From: Anthostomella pinea
Taxonomy: Eukaryota > Ascomycota > Sordariomycetes > Xylariales > Xylariaceae
NCBI GenBank assembly: GCA_963556695.1
Contig: CAUWAG010000006.1
Coordinates: 4,216,001-4,280,000, forward strand
DNA length: 64,000 bases
Direction of reading: 5' to 3'
Part shown: positions 22,083 to 34,147 of the stretch, piece by piece
Numbering within the stretch: position 1 is the stretch's first letter
Layout: every line of letters starts with the position of its first letter
Program-made: the position numbers and the translations under genes
The notes under the pieces: model-generated
Told to the model about the DNA's origin: nothing
What the model saw: the letters and a program-made list of their open reading frames with translations, nothing else
Databases searched by the model: none

Positions 22083-25000
22083 ATGGCCGAGAAGTCAAAA
22101 GACCGTCACACAGCGACTATACGGTCGGCTGGGTGTGCGCGCTTCCTATCGAGATGGCAGCAGCAGCTATGCTGGATGAAACACACGAGGGTTTGCCCCC
22201 AATTCCTGGCGATATCAACACGTATAAGCTTGGCACCATAAATCAGCACAATGTTGTCATTGCGGTCTTGCCACACGATGGATACGGCACGAACAATGCA
22301 GCAGCCGTCGCGAGCAATATGGAGAGGAGCTTTCCTTCTCTTCGGGTACGTCTCATGGTCGGTATCGGTGGCGGAGCTCCTGGCCAAGTCGATGTCCTAC
22401 TAGGCAACGTAGTGGTCAGCAATAGCGTTGTTCAGTACGATATTGGGAAGGTAGTGCGGGACGGGAAGTTCCAGCCGAAAGGAACCTCAACCAGACCTCC
22501 ACCAGAACTGATGACCGCGGTTGCGAACTTACAAGCAACACACGAGACAAGACATGGTGGACTCCCTAGGATCCTTGCTGAAGACCTTGAACGGAATCCA
22601 TCCATGCTGGGATTCGCCTCTCGTTGCCACTTGCAGGATTGGCTGTTTGAAAGTACCTATGAACATGTAGAGGGGCAAGACACATGCGTGCATTGCGATG
22701 CTTCGAGAATACAAGTTCGTCCAAATCGACCAGACACCTACCCTCGCATCCACCATGGAGTCGTTGCTTCTGCCAACCGAGTTATGAAACATGCGACAAC
22801 CAGAGATGAAAAAGCCGAGCAATTCAATGCTATTTGTTTCGAGATGGAGGCGGCTGGATTGATGACCAACTTCCCCTGTCTAATCATCCGTGGAATTTGT
22901 GACTACTCGGATTCCCACAAGAACAAGCAGTGGCAACCTTATGCAGCAACGGCGGCAGCAGCCTATGCAAAGCAATTTCTTTCAGTTATATCTGTGAATA
23001 AGGTACTAGCAATAAGAACGCCCTCTCCCGTTGGTAAGCATGCCTCTTCGCCATATACGTCTTCCCGCCTGACATGTATATAGCCTAATCTTTGGTGCAA
23101 GATCACCAAAGGGTTATCTTAGAGGCACTTAAGTTTGAGCAAATCGATTCTCGACAGTCAAGTATTAAGGCCGCCCATACCAAAACATGTGAGTGGCTGT
23201 TGACGCACCCTACTTATCTGGATTGGACCGACCCGGGCCAATTCGCTCAACATCATGGCTTCTTGTGGATCAGCGGAAAGCCTGGGGCCGGAAAATCAAC
23301 CTTGATAAAGTTCTCATACTTGCATACAAAGAAAAACACAAATAATGATGCTAACATCTCTTTCTTCTTCAATGCGAGAGGAGACAAGCTTGAAACATCA
23401 ACGGCAGGAATGCAACGATCCCTTCTGGTTCAACTCGTGGGGAGGTTTTCGGATCTTTAAGTCGTGCTTAACGATCTGAAGGTCAGCCGTATCGGCAACA
23501 TTGACGTGCTCCAGGACGCCTTCTCTTTGGCAATATCCAGGCTTGGTTAGCATCGTTTAACTTGCTTTAATAGATGCCCTCGATGAATGTGATCGGCACC
23601 AGCTCTATGACATGATCACCTACTTTGAAGGTATCGGAAAGTACGCTATTAGTCAGGGAATCAAATTTCTTGTCTATTTTTCTAGCCATTATTACCCCTA
23701 TATTCACATTGAGAACGGCATCAAATTGACCCTCGAGGACCAGCCTGGCCATAGACACGATCTAGAGAAGTACGTGAGGAGCAAGCTACGAGTCGGGCCA
23801 AAGAAGCGCATCGAAGAGATTAGTGACAAGGTATTACAGAAAGTCTCTAGCGTGTTTATATGGGTGGTCTTAGTTGTGAATATCCTGAATAATAAGTTCA
23901 AACGAGGCCGTCTATTCGCGGTTAAGAAGAGGCTAAGAGAAATACCCCCTAAACTGAGCAACTTATTCAAGGATATCCTGACCCGAGATAGCCATAACCT
24001 GGCCGATCTATTACTATGCGTCCAATGGATACTCTTTACGATACGACCGCTTCGGCTTGAGGGGTTTTATTTTGCGGTCGTGTCTGGATTGGATGCCAGC
24101 AGCCTGTCAAAATAGGATCCTGAAGAAACCGCTGCAGATAATATGAATCGATTCGTACTAAGTTCTTCCAAGGGCCTTGCCGAAGTCAACAAGTCAAAAG
24201 CCAGAACTGTTCAATTCATTCACGAATCCGTCCGAGATTTTCTGCTCAAGAACAACGGTCTCCATGATCTATGGCCCGATCTTGGGGATAATTTCGAGAG
24301 TCTGTCCCACAATTGACTCAAGCAATGCTGCGAGGCCTATATCCAGCTGGACATATCTGGTCTTATACCTTCCGACCAAGAACTCCCAAAAGCATCTTCT
24401 GATAAAGCAAAAACTCTATGTGAACAACTATCAACCTCGTTTCCATTCTTGACATACACCATCCGTCACGTGCTTTACTACGCCAATACTGCCGGCACTC
24501 GACTGCCACAGGGAGATTTCCTAAAAGCGTTTGATCTTCCAAACTGGGTGACGCTCAGCAATGCACTCGCAAGGTATAATACCCACCGATATGATCCAGC
24601 TATCTACATACTGTACATCCTGACAGAAAACAACTTTTCAAGCCTGATAGCGACAAGCCTCGACCATAATCCAAAGACCCACATACAAGGGGGTCGATAT
24701 AAATTTCCATTCTTTGCTGCCATGGTTAATGGCCATCGAGATGCTATAAAATCGCTATTACGGCAACATCACTATTGGCCAGATCAGAACGATGTTTCTG
24801 TACAACTCGAGTACGGACCAGAGCTTAAGGCTGTCACGGCTCAAACACCAGTTCATTGGGCACTCACGAATGGTCACCAAAACCTTGCTCGGCTTTTGAA
24901 CATATCTAATAACTGCGACTCGGAGGCCAAAGACAACCACGGCCAGACGCCGCTATCGTTGGCCGCCAGGTATGGGCACGTGGATGTTGTCAAGCAGCTG

Positions 25001-25189
25001 CTCGAGAAGGGCGCCGACTATGAGGCCAAAGACAGTAACGATGGCCGGACGCCGCTGTCGTGGGCCGCCATGTACGGCCACGTAGATGTTGTCAAGCAGC
25101 TGGATAAGGGCGGCGAGTGCAAGACCAGAGACAAGGGCGGCCAGACGCCACTGTACAGGTCGTTGCAGACGGGCGCGGGAACGTCGTGA
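22083..25189 (+). pseudogene. Pfs-NACHT-ankyrin NLR-like gene, degenerate
   Basis: Fungal NOD-like receptor architecture. A probable start MAEKSKDRHT at 22083 is one frame off the main frame, so there is an early frameshift near 22110. Then comes a nucleoside-phosphorylase (Pfs/PNP_UDP) domain: WVCALPIEMAAA, VGIGGGAPG, CFEMEAAGLM, GICDYSDSHKNKQW. An intron, 23034-23101, joins SPV to DHQRVILEAL in frame. The NACHT P-loop is GKPGAGKSTL near 23278; the Walker-B-like IDALDEC near 23575 needs a frameshift. Stops at 23458 (TAA), 23549 (TAG), 24114 (TAG where Trp is expected) and 24314 (TGA where Arg is expected) break the frame. Two or three ankyrin repeats (GQTPLSLAARYGHVDVVKQLL) end abruptly at 25189. 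Such proteins act in non-self recognition; this copy is probably dead. Confidence 0.88.
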
Positions 25190-25692
25190 CACTGTCAAAG
25201 TTCGATAGAGGTTCTTAAGGTAATTATTATTCTTTCTCAAGAAGACTTGCTGGTTTATAAGACCACTGATCTTCTCGTGTTAAGCTAAGTATCTAAACTT
25301 ACTCGCCTATGTCAGTATTGTTTGCAATAATTCCCACATCACTATCATTACCATTAGTTTGCCAATGTGTCTGAAACCTCTTGCCGTTTTGTTTCATTCT
25401 GTGCAAAATAAAAGCGGACACCAGTTATGCCCCTCGATGGTCAACGCCTCCATCCATCCACCCAGCCATCCATCAGGGCATTTCACCTGCCATTAACAGC
25501 AATACGGGCACCGGGCAGTCCAACCAATGCGGGCAGTTGGCTCCATATCTCTAGAAACACGCAGCACACCGGGTAGTCCATCCAGGGCGAAAAGCACAGA
25601 GTCGGCGCCACGCGGCAAGAACAGGAAGCAGCACTTGGAATAGGTAGCATCGCCGGTCGCCAGACAGCGATAAGTTTTCATTGTTCCTCTGA
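25190..25692. other. Spacer, no supported gene
   Basis: Nothing recognisable. A CATCCATCCACC-type short tandem stretch occurs near 25448-25475. Confidence 0.4.
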
Positions 25693-26114
25693 ATCTACCA
25701 GGTCCGACGCTCGAGACCGGCGAGGCAACATTTAACTCGTGTAGCCCAGCCCGCTTGATCTAGACGACGTGCTGCAGCAAGTGCTATGATAGTATCCAGG
25801 CCTTTAATCTGTTTTTTGACAGCCAAAAGTAACTTGACCAAAACCGTGGGACGAGCGTTGGTGTGGATGCCGTTACGAAACACAGCCGAAGCAACTTGAA
25901 TGGCTCGTAAGGTGTCATCGACTGGGATACTCTCGCAATCGTGGACTCGTTTGTCCCAGCGGCCGACACGATGGTCGTTATCGAAGTACAAGAAGAGGGT
26001 ATTGCTAACACTGCCTCCCGCAATCTCGATCTCGGCGGTAACGTTAAACGGAGGCGCAATGTCGAGCTTGGTGTACAGGTCGAAGGTTTGCAACTGCTGG
26101 GGGCTAGAATCCAA
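25693..26114 (-). CDS. Uncharacterised protein fragment
   Basis: An open frame of 139 codons with protein-like composition (LQTFDLYTKLDIAPPFN, NDHRVGRWDKRVHDCES, ending at 25695). No ATG start is in frame and a stop lies just upstream, so it is either an internal exon or a remnant. I recognise no domain. Confidence 0.3.
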
Positions 26115-26712
26115 TTAGTCCGGACTAGCTGTCAGCAGATGTCACGACGTACAAGAGAGCCTCCAATAAGAAACTAGTCTAGCGCTTTTTCTATTTCGCG
26201 CAGTCCACGTAGACAAAGTGGCCGGCAAGGACATGGTTCTTCACACATACAGAGCAGCGAGCCAATGCTACAAGCTTAACCTGCGCAACTCGGTAATTCG
26301 CAGAGCCCATGATGGAGTGTGGGCGGTATTGGATCGGTGTGAATGACAGCGCCGAATCGGTGCCGGTGGCGGTGTTGATTGTGCTGGTAGCTTGTCAGGG
26401 TGAAGTATGGGTGAAGGCGTGGAAGAAGTTGTACCTAAAAGTATCAAATAGATTGAAAAAGGAAAGATATACCTACTAGGCAGTATCTAGCCGAGGACTC
26501 TCGAGGTTACGAGACGGGCAATAGCACGCGCGAGAGTGGCGATACGCGAGAAGATAATTGCCCGCAACGCAAGTTGGATGAAGATGTAGCCGAGCATTAT
26601 CGAGTTTGAGAATCAGTCCCACACTAGCTAACGCACAGATTAGATTAAGCATGGGCCCCAGACCATCTCGGTGTCGCCAGCTCCCTAAACGCCGCCCTAT
26701 ATCCCTACAGCT
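26115..26712. other. Spacer, no supported gene
   Basis: Overlapping short frames on both strands lack domains. The segment leads into the repeat array at 26713. Confidence 0.4.
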
Positions 26713-27040
26713 CACCGCCTGCTCTTTTCTCCTACCGCCTACCCATTTCGCCCACCGCCTGCTTGTTCTTCTTACCGCCTGCTCTCTTACTTACCGCTTG
26801 CTCAGCTCATTCACCGCCTAACTGTTTTGTTTACCGCCTACTGAATTTATCTACCCCTCACCCACCTGATTCCAAGGCGGTGTCCGAGTTAAGCAGGCGG
26901 TGTCTGATCCATTCAGGCGGTGTCCAATCAAGCAGGCGGTGTCCGAGTTAAGCAGGCGGTGTCTGAAACAGGCATGCGGTGCGCGGTATCTGGATTGAGC
27001 AGGCGTCTTGATCGGGTAGGCGGTGTTGGACGAGGCAGAT
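26713..27040. repeat. About 20-bp-period array that switches orientation at its centre
   Basis: From 26713 to about 26850, ACCGCCTG-type cores recur roughly every 20 bp with variable pyrimidine-rich spacers (about seven units). After a short centre (about 26853-26876) the reverse complement, CAGGCGGT, recurs at the same period to about 27040 (about eight units, several followed by GTCCGAGTTAAG or GTCTGA). The two half-arrays could fold on each other. It encodes no plausible protein. Confidence 0.8.
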
Positions 27041-27139
27041 CAGGTGGACCGAGCCATCAGCATATAGATACAAAACACAGGATTGACAAAGAACCTAACA
27101 TACACATATCAGAATATATTTATAAAACCGTTCAGTATG

Positions 27140-27537
27140 TGTTGGATCCTGTTAGATGCAAGCGAGTCCAGATTATTCGGTTCGTCAAGTGTGTTTTGTT
27201 TTTTTTTGTTCCTCTTCTTCTGCTCTGCTTCTTCAGCGTACAGAAATTGATCATCTGTCTTCTTGGTGGGTCAGATGCCTTGTGCGTCTCTGCCCCACTG
27301 GAGATCTTCCGGTGTCTATTTCCGGCTCCCATTCAACAGATCCATGCGATTCCAGCTTGCAAACCATCTATACCAAGACCCACATGTATGATTAGATGAG
27401 AGATTAAATACCGGGTTGCGAGGTCACTTAGCTAGACCTTCAGGTCCAGCTAGACCTCCCAAACAAACCATCAGCAACATCATGACCTTGACCCCATACT
27501 CGAGTATTATGATTGATCGTTCAAGCCTGTTCCAACA
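27140..27537. mobile_element. Solo LTR (TGTTGGATC family), interrupted
   Basis: It begins TGTTGGATCC and ends TTCCAACA. It is homologous to the intact solo LTRs at 31825-32025 and 37226-37429 (shared ACCCACATGTATGATTAG and TTGATCGTTCAAGCCTGTTC). After removal of the inner LTR it would be about 204 bp. No matching flanking duplication is visible for this copy. Confidence 0.85.
27150..27338. mobile_element. Second solo LTR nested inside the first
   Basis: 189 bp beginning TGTTAGATGC and ending CCATTCAACA, flanked by GATCC at 27145-27149 and 27339-27343. The flanking sequence on either side rejoins to restore the outer LTR around one GATCC. It belongs to a different LTR family from its host. 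Confidence 0.85.
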
Positions 27538-28937
27538 GCTTTGATGTAAAGAGCCGCCCGGTAACGGGTAAGGAGTATATTATTATTATAAAATAAAGTA
27601 CTTAAACTTTAAAGCGGGTTCAAGCTTAAAACCTTTTACTCATATACTTTAATATAATAACCGTTTGTAAATATATGCTATCTCCTTTAATGCGCCTTTA
27701 CTTATTTACCTTACTCTTTTTACCTTACTTTTACCTTTCACCGATCTTATAATATTAAATTCTACTTTAATTTATCAATATTAACTTTTGTAAATTAAAT
27801 AACTTTTCGCCGAAAATCTTCAAAAGCTAGATTAAGACAATAAGTTATATATTACCTCTATTTAACCGTTTATATTAACGTATTAAAACGTAGCTTTCAA
27901 AGCCGAATGCGTATATACTTACTTATACTTACCTATATTTTACCTTTTTTAACTTTATCATTGTAGCTTTTTTATCTTTAATATTGGTAAATCTTTTTAT
28001 TTTTTATCATCGCTTATTACGTTATTCTATTATAAAGCCTATTAATTAAGGCAGCTTTTATTACCACGCGTTTTACACGTTATTTTATATCAATTGCTTT
28101 TATAATTAACGTTTTGAACCGATTAATTATTTTAACTAAGTGCGCTTAGCCGCTTATAATAGCTGCTATCGTTATTTTTTTTAACTTTGACCTTTTATCG
28201 TTATACGTTTTTATATAAAAAATACTTTATATAAAAAGGCCTTTTTGATATTTAATCTTACGTATTGATAAAACTCCGATTATTATAACTAATACAGCTT
28301 TAAATAGCGAATTAATGGTGATAACTATATAAGGGTTAAGCTTATAAAACACCGTTTATGACGTTAACTGGATCTTTTTAAGCTTCAAAAACAGCCGGTA
28401 AGCTTACGCTACCACCGCATTTTATATATTACTTTTAAAGATTAAGTTAATACGCCGCTCATAACAAGCTAGTAAAAAGCGAAATTAGAAATATAACTTC
28501 GACTTTTACGGTATTATACCGCTTTATATAAGCGAAATTCAAGTCGACGCCGAATAAAACTACTTATAATTGTTAATTAACCACCGTTTTGATTATTAAC
28601 TTGATATATATCATTATAATATCGTTGTAATACCTAGCTTTATAAGTTACGCATTTAAGTTATAAAAGTATTTTAAAAATAAAATATTTAATTAGAAGAT
28701 TACCTGCTTATAAATATACGTAATGTGTAAATACTGATTTATAACTATAATACAAAGCTATCAAAGAATAATGTTAAAAAGTCGATCGAAAATATACAGT
28801 TATTCATAAAAAACAAACACGATTTTAAACTAAAAATAAAATATATACGTTTAAGTATAAATCTACGATATAATACTTGTTTTAAGGTAAAATGTTTTTC
28901 GTTTTATTATTTTTATTAAAAATAGCTTAAATAGGCT
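27538..28937. other. AT-rich gene-free block
   Basis: Dominated by A/T with TTA/TAA-rich words and no open frame of note. The composition is consistent with old repeats decayed by repeat-induced point mutation. No gene is seen. Confidence 0.7.
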
Positions 28938-28939
28938 TA

Positions 28940-30799
28940 ACGTAGCTGACAAGCGAGTTGACATTACAAGCGAGTTGGCACTCGTCATGAACTCTCCAAC
29001 TGCCATGTCAAATAACTTCACCACAACGCATTCAGTTCAATTCAATCAATCGGATTCCTCTTCCTCAGAGGTTTCTATCATTATTGTACAAGTTCGCGCA
29101 TTATGGCCAGTATTGCCGCAAACGCCACACCGTCGCCCACGCGCTGCTGCTCGCCTCGGACGACGACTACCTTCACCCATTTCCTGTTTTGCCAGCTTAG
29201 TACCATCCTTTGCAGCCTGAAGATCTACTGCATCTTCAACAGAAAGTATTCCTCCTTTCACTAGACGTTTGTTTTTTGTTCTCCGGCGTTTACTTAGTAG
29301 GTGATTGGCCTCTTTTAGTTTGCGGACCCGGGAATCAACCAAAGCGACCTTATGCATAAGACCGTATGTAGCCTTTGAAAACGAGCTCAACGCATCAACT
29401 ATTGATGTAGGTGAGCTTCCCTAGTGGTTTCTGACTCGGTTTCGGATATAAACCGATTGGTTTACCGCTTCGTTAATGGTGGTAGGCGTCTTCGAAGTCC
29501 AAGTAGTGGGTGGCAGATTGGGGTCTGGCGACGGTGTTCGTATGACAGTGACAGCATCCAGCTTTGAAATGACACTTTCTGGGTCAAAAGGAACAAGCCC
29601 AGTGGCACTGAAACCTGCTCGAATGTTTCCTGGCGTCATAGCAGCGTTGTGTGCTTCATAAAACGCTGCAAAGAAGTCCTCCTTCGAAACGTGGGTTATA
29701 TGACGCCGGATGAGATCCTCAATCATGCGACCGTAAGCTCGTTTGAGCGGGCTAAAACAGCCGACATCTAGAGGCTAGAGCCTGTGTGACGAGTGGGCAG
29801 GCATGCAAAGGGTGATAATGCCGTTGTTCTGACAATAATCCTCAAAGACCTGGGAATGGTGGCTTTCGTGACCATCTAGGATGAGGAGGCGTTTACCGGC
29901 AGTCATACGCGGTCTGGTATACTTGTCGCAATGCTGAATCCATTCCAAACCAATCTCATTCGTGGTCCACTCGTTGTCGGACACGGCCACTTTCCAATCG
30001 CGTGGTAATATCGTGTCGCGATACCATAACGCGAGGTGGGTTTTGCCCTATAGAATGATAAACGGCGGGACCACCCAACCATCAGCATTAACAGCAGAGA
30101 TTGCTGTAGACCATTCCCTGTTGCCTTGCTGAGCTTGTCTAGGCCTGCCACGTCTTTCGGCGCTTGTAACGACCATGCCGGACCCAATAATGCCCATCAT
30201 AAACCCAGTCTTGTCGAAGTTGTAAATATCCGCGTCTTGGATACCATGTTTCGCGCCTGCCGCTGCAACTTGGCAAAACCACGCGCGATACGCGTCTGGA
30301 TCCTCGTTCAAGACCCTCTGGTAGTCTATCTTCCGATGAAAACGCGTCCGGAGGCCTGGTGTACGTTTGATGAAGTTCCGCGTCCAGTTCTTTCCAACGC
30401 GTCTAGCCCCACGCGCTGCCAATAATTGATTCGCCATATCTTTAACATAACTGTACCGGGGCGGAAATGCTCGCGCATCCAGGTCGAGAATGAAGGAACA
30501 AATGGCATTCTCTTTGGAAACCATAAGTTTCAAAGTATTGGGTATGCTGTCGCGTCGTGATGGCATTCCTTTGACTCTATTGCTCAAAGTGGAACGAGGG
30601 ACGTTGAAGAGTTTCGCAAGCTGAAATATAGGAATATGAGGGTCACGTCGTTTAGCTTGAACAGCTAGCTGCAAGTCTGATTCGTTATAACGCGGTGCCA
30701 TTGTTGTTGGTGGAGATATAATGGTTTGAATCGTATTGGTTGGAAAGTTCAGGACGAGTGCCAACTCGCTTGTAATGTCAACTCGCTTGTCAGCTACGT
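28940..30799 (-). mobile_element. Fot1-like DNA transposon copy B
   Basis: 1,860 bp, close to the 1.9 kb typical of Fot1 elements. Terminal inverted repeats of at least 47 bp begin ACGTAGCTGACAAGCGAG and contain two tandem ACAAGCGAGTTG motifs. TA duplications are at 28938-28939 and 30800-30801. It is far less AT-rich than its surroundings, so it inserted after them or escaped mutation. Confidence 0.92.
29046..30701 (-). pseudogene. Fot1-like transposase of copy B, three stops
   Basis: It starts MAPRYNESD at 30701 and can be read almost to the end in one frame. Domains in order: helix-turn-helix and CENP-B-like DNA-binding part (QLAKLFNVPRSTLSNR, ARAFPPRYSY), DDE catalytic core (DADIYNFDKTGF, LLILDGHESHHS, ANAGFSATGLVP-like tail), a charged region, and a C-terminal CCHC-type knuckle (CGVCGNTGHNARTC). 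Only three stops interrupt it, after VVPPFIIL, after SHRL and after RNRVRNH. All are TAG where CAG (Gln) is expected, so it was disabled by few C-to-T changes. Confidence 0.9.
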
Positions 30800-30801
30800 T
30801 A

Positions 30802-31819
30802 TTATCAAAAGAATAAACCGATTATTATAAGATGATCAATTGTCTATATACTTATAATTAAATACGACTATACGCTTGTTATTTCGTTTATATAAGTTAA
30901 TTTTAAGCTAATCCGCGTATATTACAAATTACTCTTATTTAGTGTTCTAAAACTCGGGCATGAAAATAAGCAGCTATAAAGTCTTATTTATGAATAACTT
31001 AACTTTAAAAAGTATATTTTTATAAGGATATAATATATACGTATTTAAATTAGCTTATTTACGATTTTAAGCTGATTCAAGATTGTTTACAACAGAAAAA
31101 GAGTGGTCTTTTTACGCATTTGATTATTAAGATTTGTACGCATAACTTATAAACATTAAGTTTAAAATTAAATATATATAAGCGATTTTTTTCAAATATA
31201 AGTTTTCATTTAAAAACGCTTAGCTTTATAAAGTCAGTAACCGGTAAAAGGTTTACGTAAAACTTTTAAAACGAGCCTTAGTTTTATATATCGTAAGATA
31301 TTATGATACAGCTATTTTTATATCAGTAAATAGCTTTTAATATTATAATAATATTAAAAGAAAATGATAATAATGATAGAACTTTATTAAGTGGAAAAGT
31401 TGTTAATAAAAACACGATTATAGTTAGGTAATTATTAAAATACAAGGTATAAATAAGTACAAAAATAGTTAAGATAGTTGTAAAAACGAAAGAAATAGCA
31501 AAAAGGTAATAATGATCTTTTTTACCTAATAAGAGACGAGGTGTTTATTATATAAAAAGTGGTTAAAGCGGTAATAAAAACTATTAAAATGATATAAAAG
31601 TAATAACGTTGTTTTTTAACCGATTAAAAACAAGGTTTTTATAACTATAAAAATGGTAAAAAGATAATAACGCTATTTTTTTATTAAATCATATTAGTTA
31701 AATCCTTTATTTTAGTGTTATTATACGTATTATTACTATTTATAATTATTTCGACATTTTTAGCTTTATATCCCTTTAAGCTTATATCGTTATTATTTTA
31801 AAAAAGACTTTATAATTGC
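30802..31819. other. AT-rich gene-free block
   Basis: No gene or intact repeat is seen. The A/T-dominated sequence resembles the block at 27538-28937. Confidence 0.7.
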
Positions 31820-31824
31820 TAAAC

Positions 31825-32025
31825 TGTTGGATCTATGTGATTCCACAATCAAACCATCCATACAGAACCCACATGTATGATTAGAAAGAGATTAGATACC
31901 AGATTGTGGGGTCACTTAGCCAGACCTTCAGGTCCAGCTAGACTTCCTAATCCAACCATCAGCAACATCATGACCTTGACCCAATACTCGAGTATTATGA
32001 TTGATCGTTCAAGCCTGTTCCAACA
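31825..32025. mobile_element. Solo LTR with TAAAC target duplication
   Basis: 201 bp, TGTTGGATC...TTCCAACA, flanked by TAAAC at 31820-31824 and 32026-32030. It has ordinary base composition inside AT-rich DNA, so it arrived after that DNA had decayed. Confidence 0.9.
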
Positions 32026-32030
32026 TAAAC

Positions 32031-32388
32031 TATATAACGGAGTAGTATTAAAAACTATAACTATAATAAAAAAGCTTTTTAAAATTAAAAGATTATTAAA
32101 TATATAAAATAAGTACATTATTGAAACAGAGCTAAAATATTATTAATATTATAAACAGCTAATAATTATTCTAGAAAAATAACGGTTTAATAAAAGCTAA
32201 TAATATTATCGTTTAAGTTTATACTACTAACAAATTTAAAAAATGCGTTAAGTTGTTTTAAAATTCTTTTTAAGTTAACTTTAAATAGTTTCTCATAATT
32301 AAAACCTTTAATACCTTATTTTTGTAAGGTTTAAATAATAAAACCTTTTTCTAATAACTATTGGACAGTTTGGGTTTAATAGTAATTA
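32031..32388. other. AT-rich gene-free block
   Basis: No gene seen. Confidence 0.65.
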
Positions 32389-32393
32389 AGAAC

Positions 32394-32596
32394 TGTGAGA
32401 TTCTAGAAGGGTCACAGGCCTTGGGGGTGTGAGCGGTCGCTGCAAATGTTGTTGTCATTCTCAAGTATGCTTGGCAGGGCTAATCTACAGCTAAATACTA
32501 TACTGCACCATGTCAGGGTGGATCCACTGTTCCCTTGACAGCCCCCTAGTGTGTACTGCACCTAAGGGCACCATGTCTGGGATCCAACATCTGACA
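32394..32596. mobile_element. Solo LTR of another family with AGAAC target duplication
   Basis: 203 bp beginning TGTGAGATTCTAG and ending CATCTGACA, flanked by AGAAC at 32389-32393 and 32597-32601. It is GC-normal in an AT-rich surround. It shares no sequence by eye with the TGTTGGATC family. Confidence 0.82.
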
Positions 32597-32601
32597 AGAA
32601 C

Positions 32602-34145
32602 TTTATTATAGATTTAAATGATAAAATTATTATATATTGAAGAGATTTTAAAGAAGTTTACCAATTATTAGAGGTTTGCTTTAAATATAAATTTATTAAT
32701 TATCAAATTTAAGTTTAGCTTTAATAGCTGCTATAATTTGAACTTTAAAATAAATATATAAATAAATATAAAGCGACATCAAATTAAAAAACTTTCTTTT
32801 GAAATAATTTAAAAAAGGCGAGTTATATACTCTATACCTTGTTATAAAACCTAGCTTTAAATTTATATTAATAATAACGCTTGAATGTTATAATGTATTA
32901 AAAGTTATTCATAAAGCTTAGTGTATTTAACGTTTTATATAAGTTATAGCTTTTAAAAAGGCTGTTTATAATTACGTATTACGTTGTTACCTCTTTTTAA
33001 TATTTAATCAATTCAAAATGATAATAGTGGTCAAATACTATATAATAATTTATTACTACATTTAATTTGATTTTACCAAAATCGTTAAGAGCATGTTAAT
33101 ATTAGCCTTATACGTTTTTTAAAGTTCAGACCCTTTTAATGAGTAGTTTAACAATATTAACCACAGTCAATTAAAAGGCCCGTTAAAGGCTAGCTAGCCG
33201 GAAAGTTACACTTAATAAGGTTAAGAAAAGGTTATTAGCTATTTTTTTTAAAGTGCCTTAACATAAACATTTAAAACATAAGAATGAAATACCTTGTTTA
33301 AAATGAACAAGGTGTTTATTTATACTTATATAGCTGAATAAACTTTATTTTAGTTATAAGTAATCTTAACTCCTAATCTAGCTTGTTATTAAATAAAGAT
33401 AAGTATAAGTAAATAGTCATAAAATTAAAATAACCCCATTTTTTAAAGTCGTTATAACCGTTAAGTAATGCCTTATAACATTTTAATGTGTTATTAAAAC
33501 TAAATTTAGGCGCTAAAAATAGTACGATGTTTATTGTATTGTTATTTTATAACGTATATAAGTTTTAAATAGGTATTATAACTTTGTAAAAACCTGGAAA
33601 GTTTCTTAATATCAAGATTATAGGGTTATAAATAGTAATGCGTTAAATTAATAAGTATTAATCGAAGAGCATTTATTTATTTAACAGCTTACATCTACCA
33701 GGTTTAATGGTTGTATGATAAAGATATAAATACTACTAATTTAAATAATATAATAAGCAGTATTTAAATATACGATCCTTTAATTAAACGCACGTTACTT
33801 TATATTTATAAGTCTTTAGTAATTAATATTAACTTATCGAAAGTAAAAAGCCATAGTATATATCAAATGCTTTAAAAGCAGTCTTATTAACACTATAACC
33901 TTTATAAACATCTATTAATATTAAGAATTAAAACTAAAAACTATTAATAGATAAGTTAACCGTTTCAATTAACTATTGCCTTTTATTTGGCTTTATCGCC
34001 GTTATAGTATGCGGTAAGTATCGAGAAAGCCGCTAACCTTTCAACTTTATCCGGTTAAATATTAGCTTGAATTATAAAGTGAATAGTTGCTTAATAAAGA
34101 AAATCTGCTGCCGTTTTTTACTTCTAGTATTGCAAGCTAGTAGAT
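32602..34145. other. AT-rich gene-free block
   Basis: 1.5 kb of A/T-dominated sequence with no frame, RNA gene or intact repeat that I can support. Confidence 0.7.
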
Positions 34146-34147
34146 TA

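Noticed and set aside
22008..22110. Short element bounded by TGTGACGG and CCGTCACA
   Set aside because: The right boundary lies in the apparent N-terminal coding region of the NLR gene (SKDRHT), and no target duplication is present.
26713..27040. CRISPR-like array (regular short repeats with variable spacers)
   Set aside because: The repeat core is only about 8 bp, spacers are about 12 bp, the orientation flips midway, and the setting is eukaryotic.
29046..30701. Programmed readthrough of TAG stops in the copy B transposase
   Set aside because: All three stops are CAG-to-TAG changes and the sister copy is plainly RIP-mutated, so mutation is the simpler explanation.
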